Shown here: piece by piece, positions 16,747-24,521 of the stretch
Numbering within the stretch: position 1 is the stretch's first letter
Layout of the letters: the number at the start of each line of letters is the position of its first letter
Assembly (NCBI GenBank): GCA_964564305.1
Contig: CAZMAM010000019.1
Coordinates: 1-29,741 of the forward strand
Origin: RGIG1959 sp964564305
GTDB lineage: Bacteria > Bacillota > Clostridia > Oscillospirales > Acutalibacteraceae
DNA: 29,741 bases
Direction of reading: 5' to 3'
Notes under the pieces: model-generated
The model's input: only the letters and a program-made list of their open reading frames with translations
Told to the model about the DNA's origin: nothing
Database searches by the model: none
Made by a program: the position numbers and the translations under genes

Positions 16747-17775
16747 ATGGGAAAATATGTCCTCAAGCGTCTCGGGTATATGCTGATTGTGATGGTTATC
16801 CTTTCTTTCCTGATGTTCGTTGTTTACACCATGATTCCTTACGATCGCGCGGTGACAGAGGCGGAAGCTTACAAGACGGCGTACAAAGGCAATCCCAATG
16901 CGCAGGCGTTGTATGAACAGAAACTGACAGAACTGCGACGAGAACTCGGAACCGATCAAAATATTATTGTCCGATATCTCGGCTGGATCGGTGTGGCTCC
17001 GATCAACGGAAAGTTCAACGGAATTTTGCAAGGCAATTTCGGCTACAGCTATACTTACGACAGACCCGCCATCGACGTGTTGAAGACGCCGATGGTGAAT
17101 ACGATATTTATCAATGTGTTCGCCACTATTTTAGGGCTTGGAATAACCATTCCTCTGGGAATATTCTGCGCGGTTAAGCGCGGCAGCAAACGAGATACCG
17201 CCATACAGATCGGAACCATTGTAGGGTACAGCATTCCTTCCTTTATAGTGGCCATTATCTTTATCTGGCTCTTCGCCATCGTGTTAAAGTGGTTTCCGGT
17301 ATCCGGCATGAAAACGCCGGGATCCAATTTTACCGGTTGGGCGGAGATTTTAGACAGACTGTATTATATGGCGCTGCCCTTAATTGTAATGACTTTTTCT
17401 TCTTTGGGCGGAATGACCAGATATGTGCGTGCTGCCATGACGGAGGCGCTGAGCCTTGACTGTGTGCGCACCGCCAGGGCCAAAGGATTACGGGAACGGG
17501 TTGTGGTTTATTCGCATGCTTTCCGCAATGCCCTAATCCCCATCATCACGCTGGTGATCGGTTGGTTTTTGGGGATATTTTCCGGGTCGGTTGTACTGGA
17601 GAATATCTTCGGGTTAAATGGCGTCGGCAGGTTGTATATCAATGCGCTCAACGACAAAGATTTTGAAGTTGTGCTGCTGCTGCAAATGTTCTATGTGGCG
17701 ATCGGTCTGATCGGCAACCTGATTACCGATATTGCTTACGGATTCGCGGATCCGCGGGTTCGTGTGAATAAATAA
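16747..17775 (+). CDS. oppB: Peptide ABC transporter permease (OppB-like)
   Basis: The first permease subunit, 342 aa. It begins with the family motif YVLKRLGYMLIVMVILSFLMF as the first membrane helix. A loop of about 70 outside residues (EAYKTAYKGNPNAQALYEQ) ends in the conserved GNFGYSYTYDRPAIDVL. Helices follow at about 118-140, 152-178 and beyond. The EAA coupling loop is LDCVRTARAKGLRERVV...HAFRNALIPI, which docks on the ATPases. The C-terminus, DIAYGFADPRVRV, is typical of DppB/OppB. The start is the ATG at 16747 with GGGAG seven bases upstream; the upstream TTG at 16714 lacks a site. oppC follows after 13 bases. Confidence 0.95.
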   Translation: MGKYVLKRLGYMLIVMVILSFLMFVVYTMIPYDRAVTEAEAYKTAYKGNPNAQALYEQKLTELRRELGTDQNIIVRYLGWIGVAPINGKFNGILQGNFGYSYTYDRPAIDVLKTPMVNTIFINVFATILGLGITIPLGIFCAVKRGSKRDTAIQIGTIVGYSIPSFIVAIIFIWLFAIVLKWFPVSGMKTPGSNFTGWAEILDRLYYMALPLIVMTFSSLGGMTRYVRAAMTEALSLDCVRTARAKGLRERVVVYSHAFRNALIPIITLVIGWFLGIFSGSVVLENIFGLNGVGRLYINALNDKDFEVVLLLQMFYVAIGLIGNLITDIAYGFADPRVRVNK

Positions 17776-17788
17776 GGGGGGACGCGGT

Positions 17789-19723
17789 ATGAGTAAAGAC
17801 AAAACCTCTTCCCCTGTGAAAAAGCACGGCTGGCTCACCCGAATGTTCTTGGGCGCCAGCAAAGATGTGAGAGACGAACGCTACGACAGTCCCGGAAAAT
17901 TGGCGTTTAAGCGCTTTATCCGCACACCCGTCGCCATGATTTCCGTTGTGGTGCTGGTGGGCATGTTTGCTTTTGTATTCATTGGTTCCGCCATAAAGCC
18001 GGTGGATCTGACGGAATCCGGAGCCGAAATGCTTCACGCCAATGTCGGCCCAACCATGAGCTTCATGAAAGTTCCGAACGATTTGAAAGACGGCGCGATT
18101 GATATTTCCTCGCACGGAACTTTCACCATCGGTCTTTCCACCGAAGGAAAAGTTTATATGTGGGGATTTAATCCCAACAATTCCGACGAAGAGCGCGTGA
18201 ATGTGATGAACATTCCGCAAGAGGTGAAAGACAGCAAAATTATCCATGTGGCGGCGGGTGCCGACCACTGTGTTGCCATCAGCGAAGATGGGCATGTTTA
18301 CTGCTGGGGCGCCTATGATCACGGCCAGTACGGGCTGGACGGAACCATGATTGCGGCTGCCCGCAAAGAACCGGATGAACTGCTGTATGGAACCATTGAC
18401 GCCTCTCAGGTTCAGCAACTGGTCTGCGGAAACCAGATGACCGCTATTCTCATGAAAGACGGAACCGTCTATGCTTGGGGCAACGACAGCCTGAGCGCGA
18501 CCAATCTGTCTTCGGTGATTAAGTACGGAAAACAGGAAGCCAAGCTGGTTAAGCTGGCGTTTACCAACGATTGTATTTATGCCATTGATGAAAACGGAAA
18601 GTATGTTTCGGGCAAATCCACTAAATTCGATTCTTTGGTGACCACGGATGAAAGCGGGGCTACCGTCTCGACGACACTGGAGGAAATTATTGGCGGGCGG
18701 AAAATCGTGGATATTGCCGCCACGGGCAATGCCATTGCTTTGGTTACCGAAGACGGCGATTTGATTGTATCCGGCATGAAAGAGGCGACACCCGTTATTC
18801 CGGAAGGCGATTCCATAAAGCAGGTTTCCTCCGGAACCCGTCATTTTGCCTTGGTCACTCAACAGGGCAGAACTTATGCATGGGGTCAGAATTACCGCAA
18901 TCAGTGCGATGTTCCGGAGGAATTTTCCGAGGCCGGATCGGTAGATACGGTGATTCCCAGCGGTTTTCAGAATTACGCCTATAAAGACGGAAAGTTAGTA
19001 GGTTCTTGGGGACTGAAAGGCTATATCATGGGAACCGACGAAATGGGCAGGGATGTGTTCATTCGCCTGATGAACGGTGGGCGAATGACCATGACCATCG
19101 GTGCGGTGTCGGTGATTATATCCACCATTATCGGTATTCTGATCGGCTGCCTCTCCGGCTATTTCGGGGGCAGGGTCGATATGCTCCTGATGCGTTTTAC
19201 CGAAATATGCGGATCCATCCCGTTTTTACCTTTTGCATTGGTTCTTTCGGTCATTCTTCAGGCGTCCAGTTTGAACGAAACCGTCCGCATTTTTATCATC
19301 ATGGTCATTCTGGGATTGCTCAGTTGGACCGGTCTTGCCAAGATGGTGCGCGGTCAGATTTTGGCGGAGCGCGAAAAAGAATTTGTCACGGCTGCGCGCA
19401 GCATGGGTGTGAAGGAGGGGCGTATCGCCTTTAAACACATACTGCCCAATATCGTATCCGTTATTCTGGTTACCCTCACTCTTGATTTTGCAGGCTGTAT
19501 GCTCACCGAATCCTCGCTCTCCTACCTCGGCTTCGGCGTTCAGCTTCCGCGCCCCACATGGGGCAATATGCTCAACGGTGCGCGCAACGCTCTGGTGATT
19601 CAGACCTATTGGTGGAGATGGTTCTTCCCCGCACTTTTCTTAGCCGTTGTGGTCATTTGCATCAACGTGATCGGGGATACCCTGCGCGATGTGCTGGATC
19701 CGAAATCGGAGGTGGACAAATAA
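17789..19723 (+). CDS. oppC: OppC-like permease with inserted RCC1 beta-propeller
   Basis: The second permease subunit, 644 aa against about 300 for the family. Residues 1-46 are a cytosolic N-terminus; helix 1 spans 47-68. Residues 101-409 are a foreign domain of seven RCC1-type repeats (see 18089-19015). Normal OppC sequence resumes at once with MGTDEMGRDVFIRLMNGGRMT (414-434), then four or five helices. The EAA coupling motif is EFVTAARSMGVKEGRIAFKH (531-550), followed by ILPN. The C-terminus NVIGDTLRDVLDPKS is the family ending. The reading frame runs without a break and both flanks are intact, so this is a true insertion, not a frameshift or mis-assembly artefact. With N-in topology the propeller lies outside the cytoplasm. 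The ATG at 17789 has GGGGGGA about nine bases upstream; the gene ends in TAATG overlapping oppD. Confidence 0.93.
   Translation: MSKDKTSSPVKKHGWLTRMFLGASKDVRDERYDSPGKLAFKRFIRTPVAMISVVVLVGMFAFVFIGSAIKPVDLTESGAEMLHANVGPTMSFMKVPNDLKDGAIDISSHGTFTIGLSTEGKVYMWGFNPNNSDEERVNVMNIPQEVKDSKIIHVAAGADHCVAISEDGHVYCWGAYDHGQYGLDGTMIAAARKEPDELLYGTIDASQVQQLVCGNQMTAILMKDGTVYAWGNDSLSATNLSSVIKYGKQEAKLVKLAFTNDCIYAIDENGKYVSGKSTKFDSLVTTDESGATVSTTLEEIIGGRKIVDIAATGNAIALVTEDGDLIVSGMKEATPVIPEGDSIKQVSSGTRHFALVTQQGRTYAWGQNYRNQCDVPEEFSEAGSVDTVIPSGFQNYAYKDGKLVGSWGLKGYIMGTDEMGRDVFIRLMNGGRMTMTIGAVSVIISTIIGILIGCLSGYFGGRVDMLLMRFTEICGSIPFLPFALVLSVILQASSLNETVRIFIIMVILGLLSWTGLAKMVRGQILAEREKEFVTAARSMGVKEGRIAFKHILPNIVSVILVTLTLDFAGCMLTESSLSYLGFGVQLPRPTWGNMLNGARNALVIQTYWWRWFFPALFLAVVVICINVIGDTLRDVLDPKSEVDK
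18089..19015 (+). other. RCC1-like seven-blade propeller insert within oppC
   Basis: Seven repeats of 37-57 residues, each ending in a strand with a Gly: GKVYMWG (120-126), GHVYCWG (168-174), GTVYAWG (225-231), GKYVSG (270-275), GDLIVSG (323-329), GRTYAWG (360-366) and GKLVGSWG (401-408). Each is preceded by a hydrophobic strand with an (A/S)xG turn, as in VAAGADHCVAI and VSSGTRHFALV. Seven is the number needed to close an RCC1 propeller. Such propellers usually bind proteins or other ligands. Confidence 0.88.
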
Positions 19724-20784
19724 TGGGTAAAAAAACGCAAACCGCCCCACAGCCCGTTTCCTCCAGGCACCTGCTTGAAGTAAGACATCTCAAAACTTTT
19801 TTCAAAACACGAAGCGGCATTGTTAAAGCCGTTAACGATGTATCGTATACACTGGACAGCGGTAAAACCATCGGAATTGTGGGGGAATCCGGATCCGGTA
19901 AAAGCGTTTCCGCCATGAGTATTTTGAAGTTGCTGGACGCCAACGGGTATATCGATTCCGGTGAAATCATCTTTGAGGGCCGGAATCTCATCCAGCTCAG
20001 TCAGGAAGAAATGTATCACGTCCGCGGCAATGCGATTTCGGTGATTTTTCAGGAGCCGATGACCAGCCTGAATCCGGTGTTCACGGTAGATCGTCAGCTT
20101 TGCGAACCGTTTATGATTCATCAGGGCATGAAGAAAAAACAGGCGCACAAAGAGGCGCTCCGGTTGCTCGCCGATGTTCAGCTGCCCAATCCCGAAGTGG
20201 TTATCAAGCAATATCCGCATCAGCTTTCCGGCGGAATGCGTCAGCGCGTGATGATTGCTATGGCATTGGCCTGCCGCCCGAAAATCCTGATTGCGGACGA
20301 ACCGACAACGGCGCTGGATGTGACAATTCAGGCGCAGATTTTGCAACTGATGAATGATTTGCAGCGGGAAAAGGGAACCAGCATTATTTTCATCACTCAC
20401 GACCTTGGCGTCATCAATGAAATGGCGGACGATGTGGTGGTGATGTATTGTGGGCAGGTGGTGGAAAAGGCTCCGTCGCACACCATTTTCACCGATACCC
20501 CCATGAGTCACCCTTATACCGAGGGGCTGATGATGTCTATTCCACGCATCAATGCGGTCGGGCAAAAAATCGAACCCATTGCGGGGGTTGTGCCTCATCC
20601 TCTTGATTTGCCCGAGGGTTGTAAATTCGGCCCGCGCTGCAAATATTGCACGCAGCGGTGTATCGAGCAGGAGCCGCCGCTTCAGGAATTCGAGCCCGGT
20701 CATCAGATTCGCTGTTTCTATGCGGAAAAGGAGGCGAGGCAAAGTGAAGACCACCAAAAAGCTGTTGTCCATAACGAACCTTAA
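19723..20784 (+). CDS. oppD: Peptide ABC transporter ATP-binding protein (OppD-like)
   Basis: A 353-aa ATPase subunit. Walker A is GESGSGKS at residues 54-61, the Q-loop VIFQEPMTSLNPVF, the signature LSGGMRQRV, Walker B ILIADEPTTALD and the switch histidine ITHDLG. The C-terminal oligopeptide/dipeptide extension has PYTEGLMMSIPRI and a cysteine cluster (CKFGPRCKYCTQRC...RC). In related DppD/OppD proteins similar cysteines hold an iron-sulfur cluster; that is family knowledge, not shown here. The start is the ATG at 19723, which shares one base with the oppC stop (TAATG); GGAGGT is nine or ten bases upstream. Length is ordinary, unlike its partner OppF. The last 41 bases overlap oppF. Confidence 0.95.
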   Translation: MGKKTQTAPQPVSSRHLLEVRHLKTFFKTRSGIVKAVNDVSYTLDSGKTIGIVGESGSGKSVSAMSILKLLDANGYIDSGEIIFEGRNLIQLSQEEMYHVRGNAISVIFQEPMTSLNPVFTVDRQLCEPFMIHQGMKKKQAHKEALRLLADVQLPNPEVVIKQYPHQLSGGMRQRVMIAMALACRPKILIADEPTTALDVTIQAQILQLMNDLQREKGTSIIFITHDLGVINEMADDVVVMYCGQVVEKAPSHTIFTDTPMSHPYTEGLMMSIPRINAVGQKIEPIAGVVPHPLDLPEGCKFGPRCKYCTQRCIEQEPPLQEFEPGHQIRCFYAEKEARQSEDHQKAVVHNEP

Positions 20785-22318
20785 AGAGTACTTTCCCGTT
20801 GCCAAAACCTCTATATTCCAGCGAAAACAGCTTTATGTCCGTGCCAACGAAGATATTACGCTCGATATTTACGAAGGTGAGACCATCGGTGTGGTCGGCG
20901 AATCCGGCTGCGGTAAATCCACTCTGGGGCGCACGATTTTGCAGCTTTATGCGCCGACCGGAGGAAATACCATATACTACGGCACCACATTGGAGGATAT
21001 GTCCCCTTCCTATGTGACACAAACGCTCAAAAAATTGGAACGTTATAAAGCGGAATACAAAAAGGCGGTCGAAAAAGCCAACGGCCTTGCCGCAAAAGTG
21101 GAAGAAGCCGGCGGCGAAGACAACTGCGATTTTTATCTGCTGCAAAACCGTAACTTGGCCCGGTGTGACGAACAGCTTGCGCTCAACACCATGGTGAAGA
21201 TTCTCGGTGGATTTTTCGCGTACGATCCGGAAGAAAAGGGTCGCAAGGCGCTGATTGAGTTGTATGCTCTGTGCGCCAAGCGCTCGGCACTTCGCGCGAA
21301 GAAACACGATCTGAGTTACGAATCGGAAGGCGCTTCGGTGTCCCGGAGAGCTGCGCTGGGCAAAAAGCTGAAGCCGATAGAAGACGCCATTGCCGGGTAT
21401 GATGAGCAAATCGAAGCGGTGCATGCGTCTTTGGACGAACTGCGCGCATCCTGCCGCCAAGCGCCCGATTTTGAAAAATATGAAGCCATGCGTGATGAGG
21501 GTATTGATTTGGCGCGGCTGAAATACAGCGAGATGCGTATGCTGCGCAAAGACTTGCAGATTATTTTTCAGGATCCTTATTCCAGCCTGAATCCCCGTTT
21601 CACCATCGGTCAGATCATAGAAGAGGGTCCGCTCACCCATAAATTTTACAAACACGGATCCGACGCTATGAAGCAGCATATTCTTTCCACCATGGAAAAA
21701 TGCGGCTTACAGGATTACATGGTCAATCGCTATCCGCACCAGTTTTCCGGCGGACAGCGCCAAAGAGTGGCGATTGCCCGGGCGCTTGCCGTTAATCCCA
21801 AGTTCATTGTTTGCGATGAGTGTGTGTCGGCTCTGGATGTCTCCATTCAGTCTCAGATTATCAATCTTTTGCAGGAACTCAAAGAGACGGAACATCTGAC
21901 TTATATGTTCATTTCGCACGATCTTTCGGTGGTGCGCTATATTTCGGATCGTATCTGTGTGATGTATCTGGGCAATGTGGTGGAATTGGCCACGGCCGAA
22001 ACGATTTTTTCGGATCCGCGCCACCCGTATACCGTGGCGTTGCTCAGTTCCATTCCCACCACCGATCCCGACGACGCGGAAAAAGAACGCATATTGCTGG
22101 AAGGCAATATTCCTTCTCCCATCCGTCCTCCGGAAGGATGCAAATTTCATACGCGCTGCTTTATGGCGTGTGACAAATGCCGCCGCATTCCGCCGGAACT
22201 CACGGAAATCGAACCCGGACATTTTCTCGCCTGTCATTTTCCGCAGCGCAAACAGAATGAGAACGGGAATTATCTTTTCACGGTTCCCAAGGTGGGTCGG
22301 CACAGCGAAAGAGGGTAA
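20744..22318 (+). CDS. oppF: Peptide ABC transporter ATP-binding protein (OppF-like) with large insertion
   Basis: The second ATPase subunit, 524 aa against about 320-340 for the family. Walker A is GESGCGKST at residues 52-60. The Q-loop IIFQDPYSSLNPRF begins only at 273 instead of about 105, because roughly 170 residues (88-262) are inserted. The remaining motifs are normal: FSGGQRQRVAIARAL, Walker B FIVCDECVSALD (Cys for the more usual Pro, seen also in other clostridial relatives), ISHDLSVV, and the C-terminal region HPYTVALLSSIPT with a cysteine cluster (CKFHTRC...CDKC...C). The start is GTG at 20744 with GGAGG nine bases upstream; the frame is open further up but overlaps oppD coding sequence. 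Translation is probably coupled to oppD. It ends five bases before a small membrane protein gene. Confidence 0.94.
   Translation: MKTTKKLLSITNLKEYFPVAKTSIFQRKQLYVRANEDITLDIYEGETIGVVGESGCGKSTLGRTILQLYAPTGGNTIYYGTTLEDMSPSYVTQTLKKLERYKAEYKKAVEKANGLAAKVEEAGGEDNCDFYLLQNRNLARCDEQLALNTMVKILGGFFAYDPEEKGRKALIELYALCAKRSALRAKKHDLSYESEGASVSRRAALGKKLKPIEDAIAGYDEQIEAVHASLDELRASCRQAPDFEKYEAMRDEGIDLARLKYSEMRMLRKDLQIIFQDPYSSLNPRFTIGQIIEEGPLTHKFYKHGSDAMKQHILSTMEKCGLQDYMVNRYPHQFSGGQRQRVAIARALAVNPKFIVCDECVSALDVSIQSQIINLLQELKETEHLTYMFISHDLSVVRYISDRICVMYLGNVVELATAETIFSDPRHPYTVALLSSIPTTDPDDAEKERILLEGNIPSPIRPPEGCKFHTRCFMACDKCRRIPPELTEIEPGHFLACHFPQRKQNENGNYLFTVPKVGRHSERG
21005..21529 (+). other. Helical insertion within OppF ATPase
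   Basis: About 175 residues rich in Ala, Lys, Glu and Leu between Walker A and the Q-loop, read as two or more long helices (KKLERYKAEYKKAVEKANGL and KKLKPIEDAIAGYDEQIEAV) joined by a segment with ILGGFFAYDPEEKGRKALIE. Four cysteines are present. It looks like a coiled-coil or helical hairpin arm on the ATPase; it matches no domain I recognise. Confidence 0.75.
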
Positions 22319-22323
22319 ACGGC

Positions 22324-22518
22324 ATGATCTGGAGGCGGCTCAGGAAATCCACCAAAGAGGAAGACCGGAAGTTTGCGCAGATGATGGAAGACGAGCATGT
22401 CACTTTTAAAGAACGCCTTTTGATGACTCTCGTCGCCTATGCGGTGATTCTGATTCCCTGTATTCTCGTTTTGGTGGGGTTCGGTCTGCTTGTCCTCTGG
22501 ATGGTACACGCTCTTTAA
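22324..22518 (+). CDS. Small single-helix membrane protein at the end of the opp operon
   Basis: 64 residues: a charged, probably cytosolic N-terminus (MIWRRLRKSTKEEDRKFAQM, then MEDEHVTFKERL) followed by a hydrophobic helix (residues about 33-62) to the C-terminus. ATG at 22324 is five bases after the oppF stop, with AAAGAGG nine bases upstream, so expression in the operon is likely. No family is recognised. The TAA stop coincides with the first bases of the dispersed repeat at 22519, so the C-terminus may have been fixed by insertion of that element. Accessory role in the transporter is inference. Confidence 0.65.
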   Translation: MIWRRLRKSTKEEDRKFAQMMEDEHVTFKERLLMTLVAYAVILIPCILVLVGFGLLVLWMVHAL

Positions 22519-22688
22519 GGCAACGCAGCGCAAAGCTTATTGCGCGTAAAGCGAGGATCGGATTTCTCGTCAGTGAAAACAAAAACCGCAGGGAAATTTT
22601 TGGGTATTCGCGAGGGTTTTTGGCTAAATTACGGAAAAGATGCAAGCCGCCCGGGCAGACATTGCGCGCAAGCCTGGTCATTGTGCTT
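22519..22688 (+). repeat. Dispersed repeat, near full-length copy
   Basis: The left end GGCAACGCAGCGCAAAGC, then GTCAGTGAAAACAAAAACCG, aligns with the reverse complement of the 13873-14045 copy, as does the rest. A 23-base exact match (22617-22639, rest of family TTTTTGGCTAAATTACGG) is shared with the 28288 copy. The 3' end is degraded (GGTCATTGTGCTTAAG). It directly abuts the stop codon of the preceding small gene. Confidence 0.78.
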
Positions 22689-22711
22689 AAGAAAAAGTAA
22701 AATTGTAAATC

Positions 22712-22752
22712 GCAAAATCCCGCCGGGAGCTACTCTCTCGGTGGGATTTTGC
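22712..22752 (-). terminator. pfkA terminator
   Basis: An 18-bp stem (22712-22729 with 22735-22752, five-base loop), with two wobble-compatible mismatches, 28 bases past the pfkA stop. The minus-strand downstream bases are T-rich (GATTTACAATTTTAC). It also lies downstream of the opp operon and could act on both transcripts. Confidence 0.8.
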
Positions 22753-22779
22753 TGTGAATAATGCCAATACCGGGTACTG

Positions 22780-23748
22780 TCAGATGGAAATTTCGTGCGC
22801 CATGTTGTACAAATCCAAATTAAAGGTCTTTTTCATCGCAAGCGCTTCTTCAATATCGTAATCGAGGATGCGGTCACCCTGAATGGTGACCACGCGGTTG
22901 CTCTCACCCTGAAGCAGCAGTTTTACGGCGTGATTACCCATTTCGCTGGCCAAAACGCGGTCGAAAACGGTGGGGGAGCCGCCGCGCTGAACATGCCCCA
23001 AAATAGTGGCGCGGGTTTCAATTCCGGTGCGTTCTTCAATGGTTTTGGCCATTTCCAACACGCCGCCGACCCCTTCCGCGACAATGATGATAAAATGTTT
23101 TTTATGGGTTTTGGAGCTTTGCTGCATCCGCTGCAAGATGTCCCGTTCAAAATCAAACGGAATTTCCGGAACCAATATGCTGGTTGCACCGCAGGCAATG
23201 CCCACATTCAACGCGATGTAACCCGCTTTGCGCCCCATCACTTCCACAACGCTGCACCGGTCGTGCGATTGCGCGGTGTCGCGCAGTTTATCCACCAATT
23301 CCATGCAGGTGTTTAAAGCGGTATCGTAACCGATGGTATGGTCGCAGCAGGCGATGTCGTTGTCTATGGTTCCGGGAATGCCGATGCACGGCAATCCCCT
23401 TCGGGAAAGATCCTGCGCGCCTCGGAAGGAGCCGTCTCCCCCGATGACCACCACGCCGTCTATTCCGTGTGCGCGGCAGTTGGCGATAGCCTTTTGCATG
23501 CCTTCCTCGGTGCGAAATTCCGGGCTGCGGGCGGTGTAAAGCGTGGTTCCCCCGCGATGGATGATATCCGAGACGCTGCGCAGGTGAAGGGGCTTCATGT
23601 CGTCGTTGATGAGCCCGTTGTACCCGCGGTAAACGCCGTATACTTCCAGCCCGCGGTTAATTCCGGTGCGCACCACCGCGCGCACGGCGGCATTCATACC
23701 GGGGGCGTCTCCGCCGCTGGTAAGTACGGCGATTCGTTTGACTGCCAT
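22780..23748 (-). CDS. pfkA: ATP-dependent 6-phosphofructokinase
   Basis: PfkA phosphorylates fructose 6-phosphate to fructose 1,6-bisphosphate, the committed step of glycolysis. 322 aa, the usual bacterial length. Motifs: TSGGDAPGMNAAVR at the ATP site, GGDGSFRGAQDL, the catalytic PGTIDNDI, MGRKAGYIAL in the substrate site, and GHVQRGGSPTVFDRV. A Gly after GGDG marks the ATP-dependent type. The start is the ATG at 23748 with AAGGAG nine bases upstream; the frame extends to 23778 without another good site. It has its own promoter (23812-23840) and is isolated from khpA by a terminator, so it is a separate unit. With adhE it fits a glycolytic, ethanol-forming metabolism. Confidence 0.97.
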   Translation of the reverse strand: MAVKRIAVLTSGGDAPGMNAAVRAVVRTGINRGLEVYGVYRGYNGLINDDMKPLHLRSVSDIIHRGGTTLYTARSPEFRTEEGMQKAIANCRAHGIDGVVVIGGDGSFRGAQDLSRRGLPCIGIPGTIDNDIACCDHTIGYDTALNTCMELVDKLRDTAQSHDRCSVVEVMGRKAGYIALNVGIACGATSILVPEIPFDFERDILQRMQQSSKTHKKHFIIIVAEGVGGVLEMAKTIEERTGIETRATILGHVQRGGSPTVFDRVLASEMGNHAVKLLLQGESNRVVTIQGDRILDYDIEEALAMKKTFNLDLYNMAHEISI

Positions 23749-23811
23749 TGCTACACACTCCTTTTTGCCTTGCCTCACTGCCGGTGGGCAAATGTCGGGA
23801 TTACGCCAAAC

Positions 23812-23840
23812 AGTATACCCTATGCGGCGCCGTTTGGCAA
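23812..23840 (-). promoter_or_regulatory. pfkA promoter
   Basis: On the minus strand: TTGCCA (23840-23835), 17 bases, TATACT (23817-23812). The leader is about 58 bases. Confidence 0.8.
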
Positions 23841-23910
23841 GCGTTTTTCAAGGCTTTTTTGTTGAAGCGCCTCGTCGATTGCATGGACTGTTTTGCATCC
23901 TGCAAGCGGA

Positions 23911-23949
23911 AAAACCAACCGCCGCCAAAAAGAGCATTTCGGCGGCGGT
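23911..23949 (-). terminator. Terminator after khpA
   Basis: On the minus strand: ACCGCCGCC (23949-23941), 14-base loop, GGCGGCGGT (23926-23918), then TGGTTTTTCC. A perfect 9-bp GC-rich stem with a T-run 35 bases after the khpA stop. It ends the rpsP-khpA transcript. Confidence 0.85.
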
Positions 23950-23983
23950 AAATTTTGCTTATCAGTGGGAAGCGGGGATGTTT

Positions 23984-24217
23984 TCAATCGATTTCCACGG
24001 AAACGCGGAGATCCCGGCGGGTTGCGGCGGCGCGCATCACCGTACGGATTGCCTTGGCAATACGCCCCTGCTTTCCGATGACACGTCCCATGTCCTCTTC
24101 CGCCACATGCAGATGGAACACGATAACGCCGTCTTCCGTCGGTTCGTCCTGATCGACCGTAACCGACTCGGGGTGTTCCACCAAGCCTTGTGCGATGACT
24201 TTCAACAGGTCTTTCAT
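23984..24217 (-). CDS. khpA: KH-domain RNA-binding protein KhpA
   Basis: A 77-aa single KH domain protein (YlqC/KhpA). It contains the GXXG loop as RVIGKQGRIAKAI, preceded by VIVFHLHVAEEDMG. In other Firmicutes KhpA forms a heterodimer with KhpB/Jag, binds RNA and affects cell length and sporulation or division genes. The ATG has GGAAG eight bases upstream. It follows rpsP by 64 bases, the classic arrangement. rimM and trmD, the usual next genes, are missing; a terminator follows instead. Confidence 0.93.
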   Translation of the reverse strand: MKDLLKVIAQGLVEHPESVTVDQDEPTEDGVIVFHLHVAEEDMGRVIGKQGRIAKAIRTVMRAAATRRDLRVSVEID

Positions 24218-24281
24218 ACTACGATCTTCCTTTCTTCGTGCCGCGCCGTTGACTTCCCACGACGACTATACACATGAGGGG

Positions 24282-24521
24282 CTATATGCCCACCCTTTTC
24301 AGCAGCGCCTTCACGGTGTCGGTGGGCTGGGCGCCGTTGCTGATCCATGTTTGCACCTTTTCGGTGTCTACTTTCAGCTCGGCGGGGCTGTTCAGGGGGT
24401 TGTAGTATCCGACCTCGTCGATAAAGCGACCGTCTCTGGGATAGCGGGAATCCGCCACCACAATGCGGTAAAACGGTGCTTTTTTTGCGCCCATACGGCG
24501 CAACCTGATTTTTACTGCCAT
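24282..24521 (-). CDS. rpsP: 30S ribosomal protein S16
   Basis: A 79-aa S16 protein, part of the small subunit body. The sequence begins MAVKIRLRRMGAKKAPFYRI, followed by ADSRYPRDGRFIDEVGYYNP, diagnostic for S16. It ends at VKALLKRVGI, without the longer tail some species have. The start is the ATG at 24521 with GGAGGT ten bases upstream; the frame stays open to 24671 but without a ribosome site. It is downstream of ffh by 381 bases, an unusually large gap for this gene pair. Confidence 0.97.
   Translation of the reverse strand: MAVKIRLRRMGAKKAPFYRIVVADSRYPRDGRFIDEVGYYNPLNSPAELKVDTEKVQTWISNGAQPTDTVKALLKRVGI

Noticed and set aside
17723..18862. Minus-strand 379-codon frame over the RCC1 insert
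   Set aside because: The plus-strand frame gives a coherent permease and seven regular RCC1 repeats, while the minus frame has none; I treat it as a shadow.
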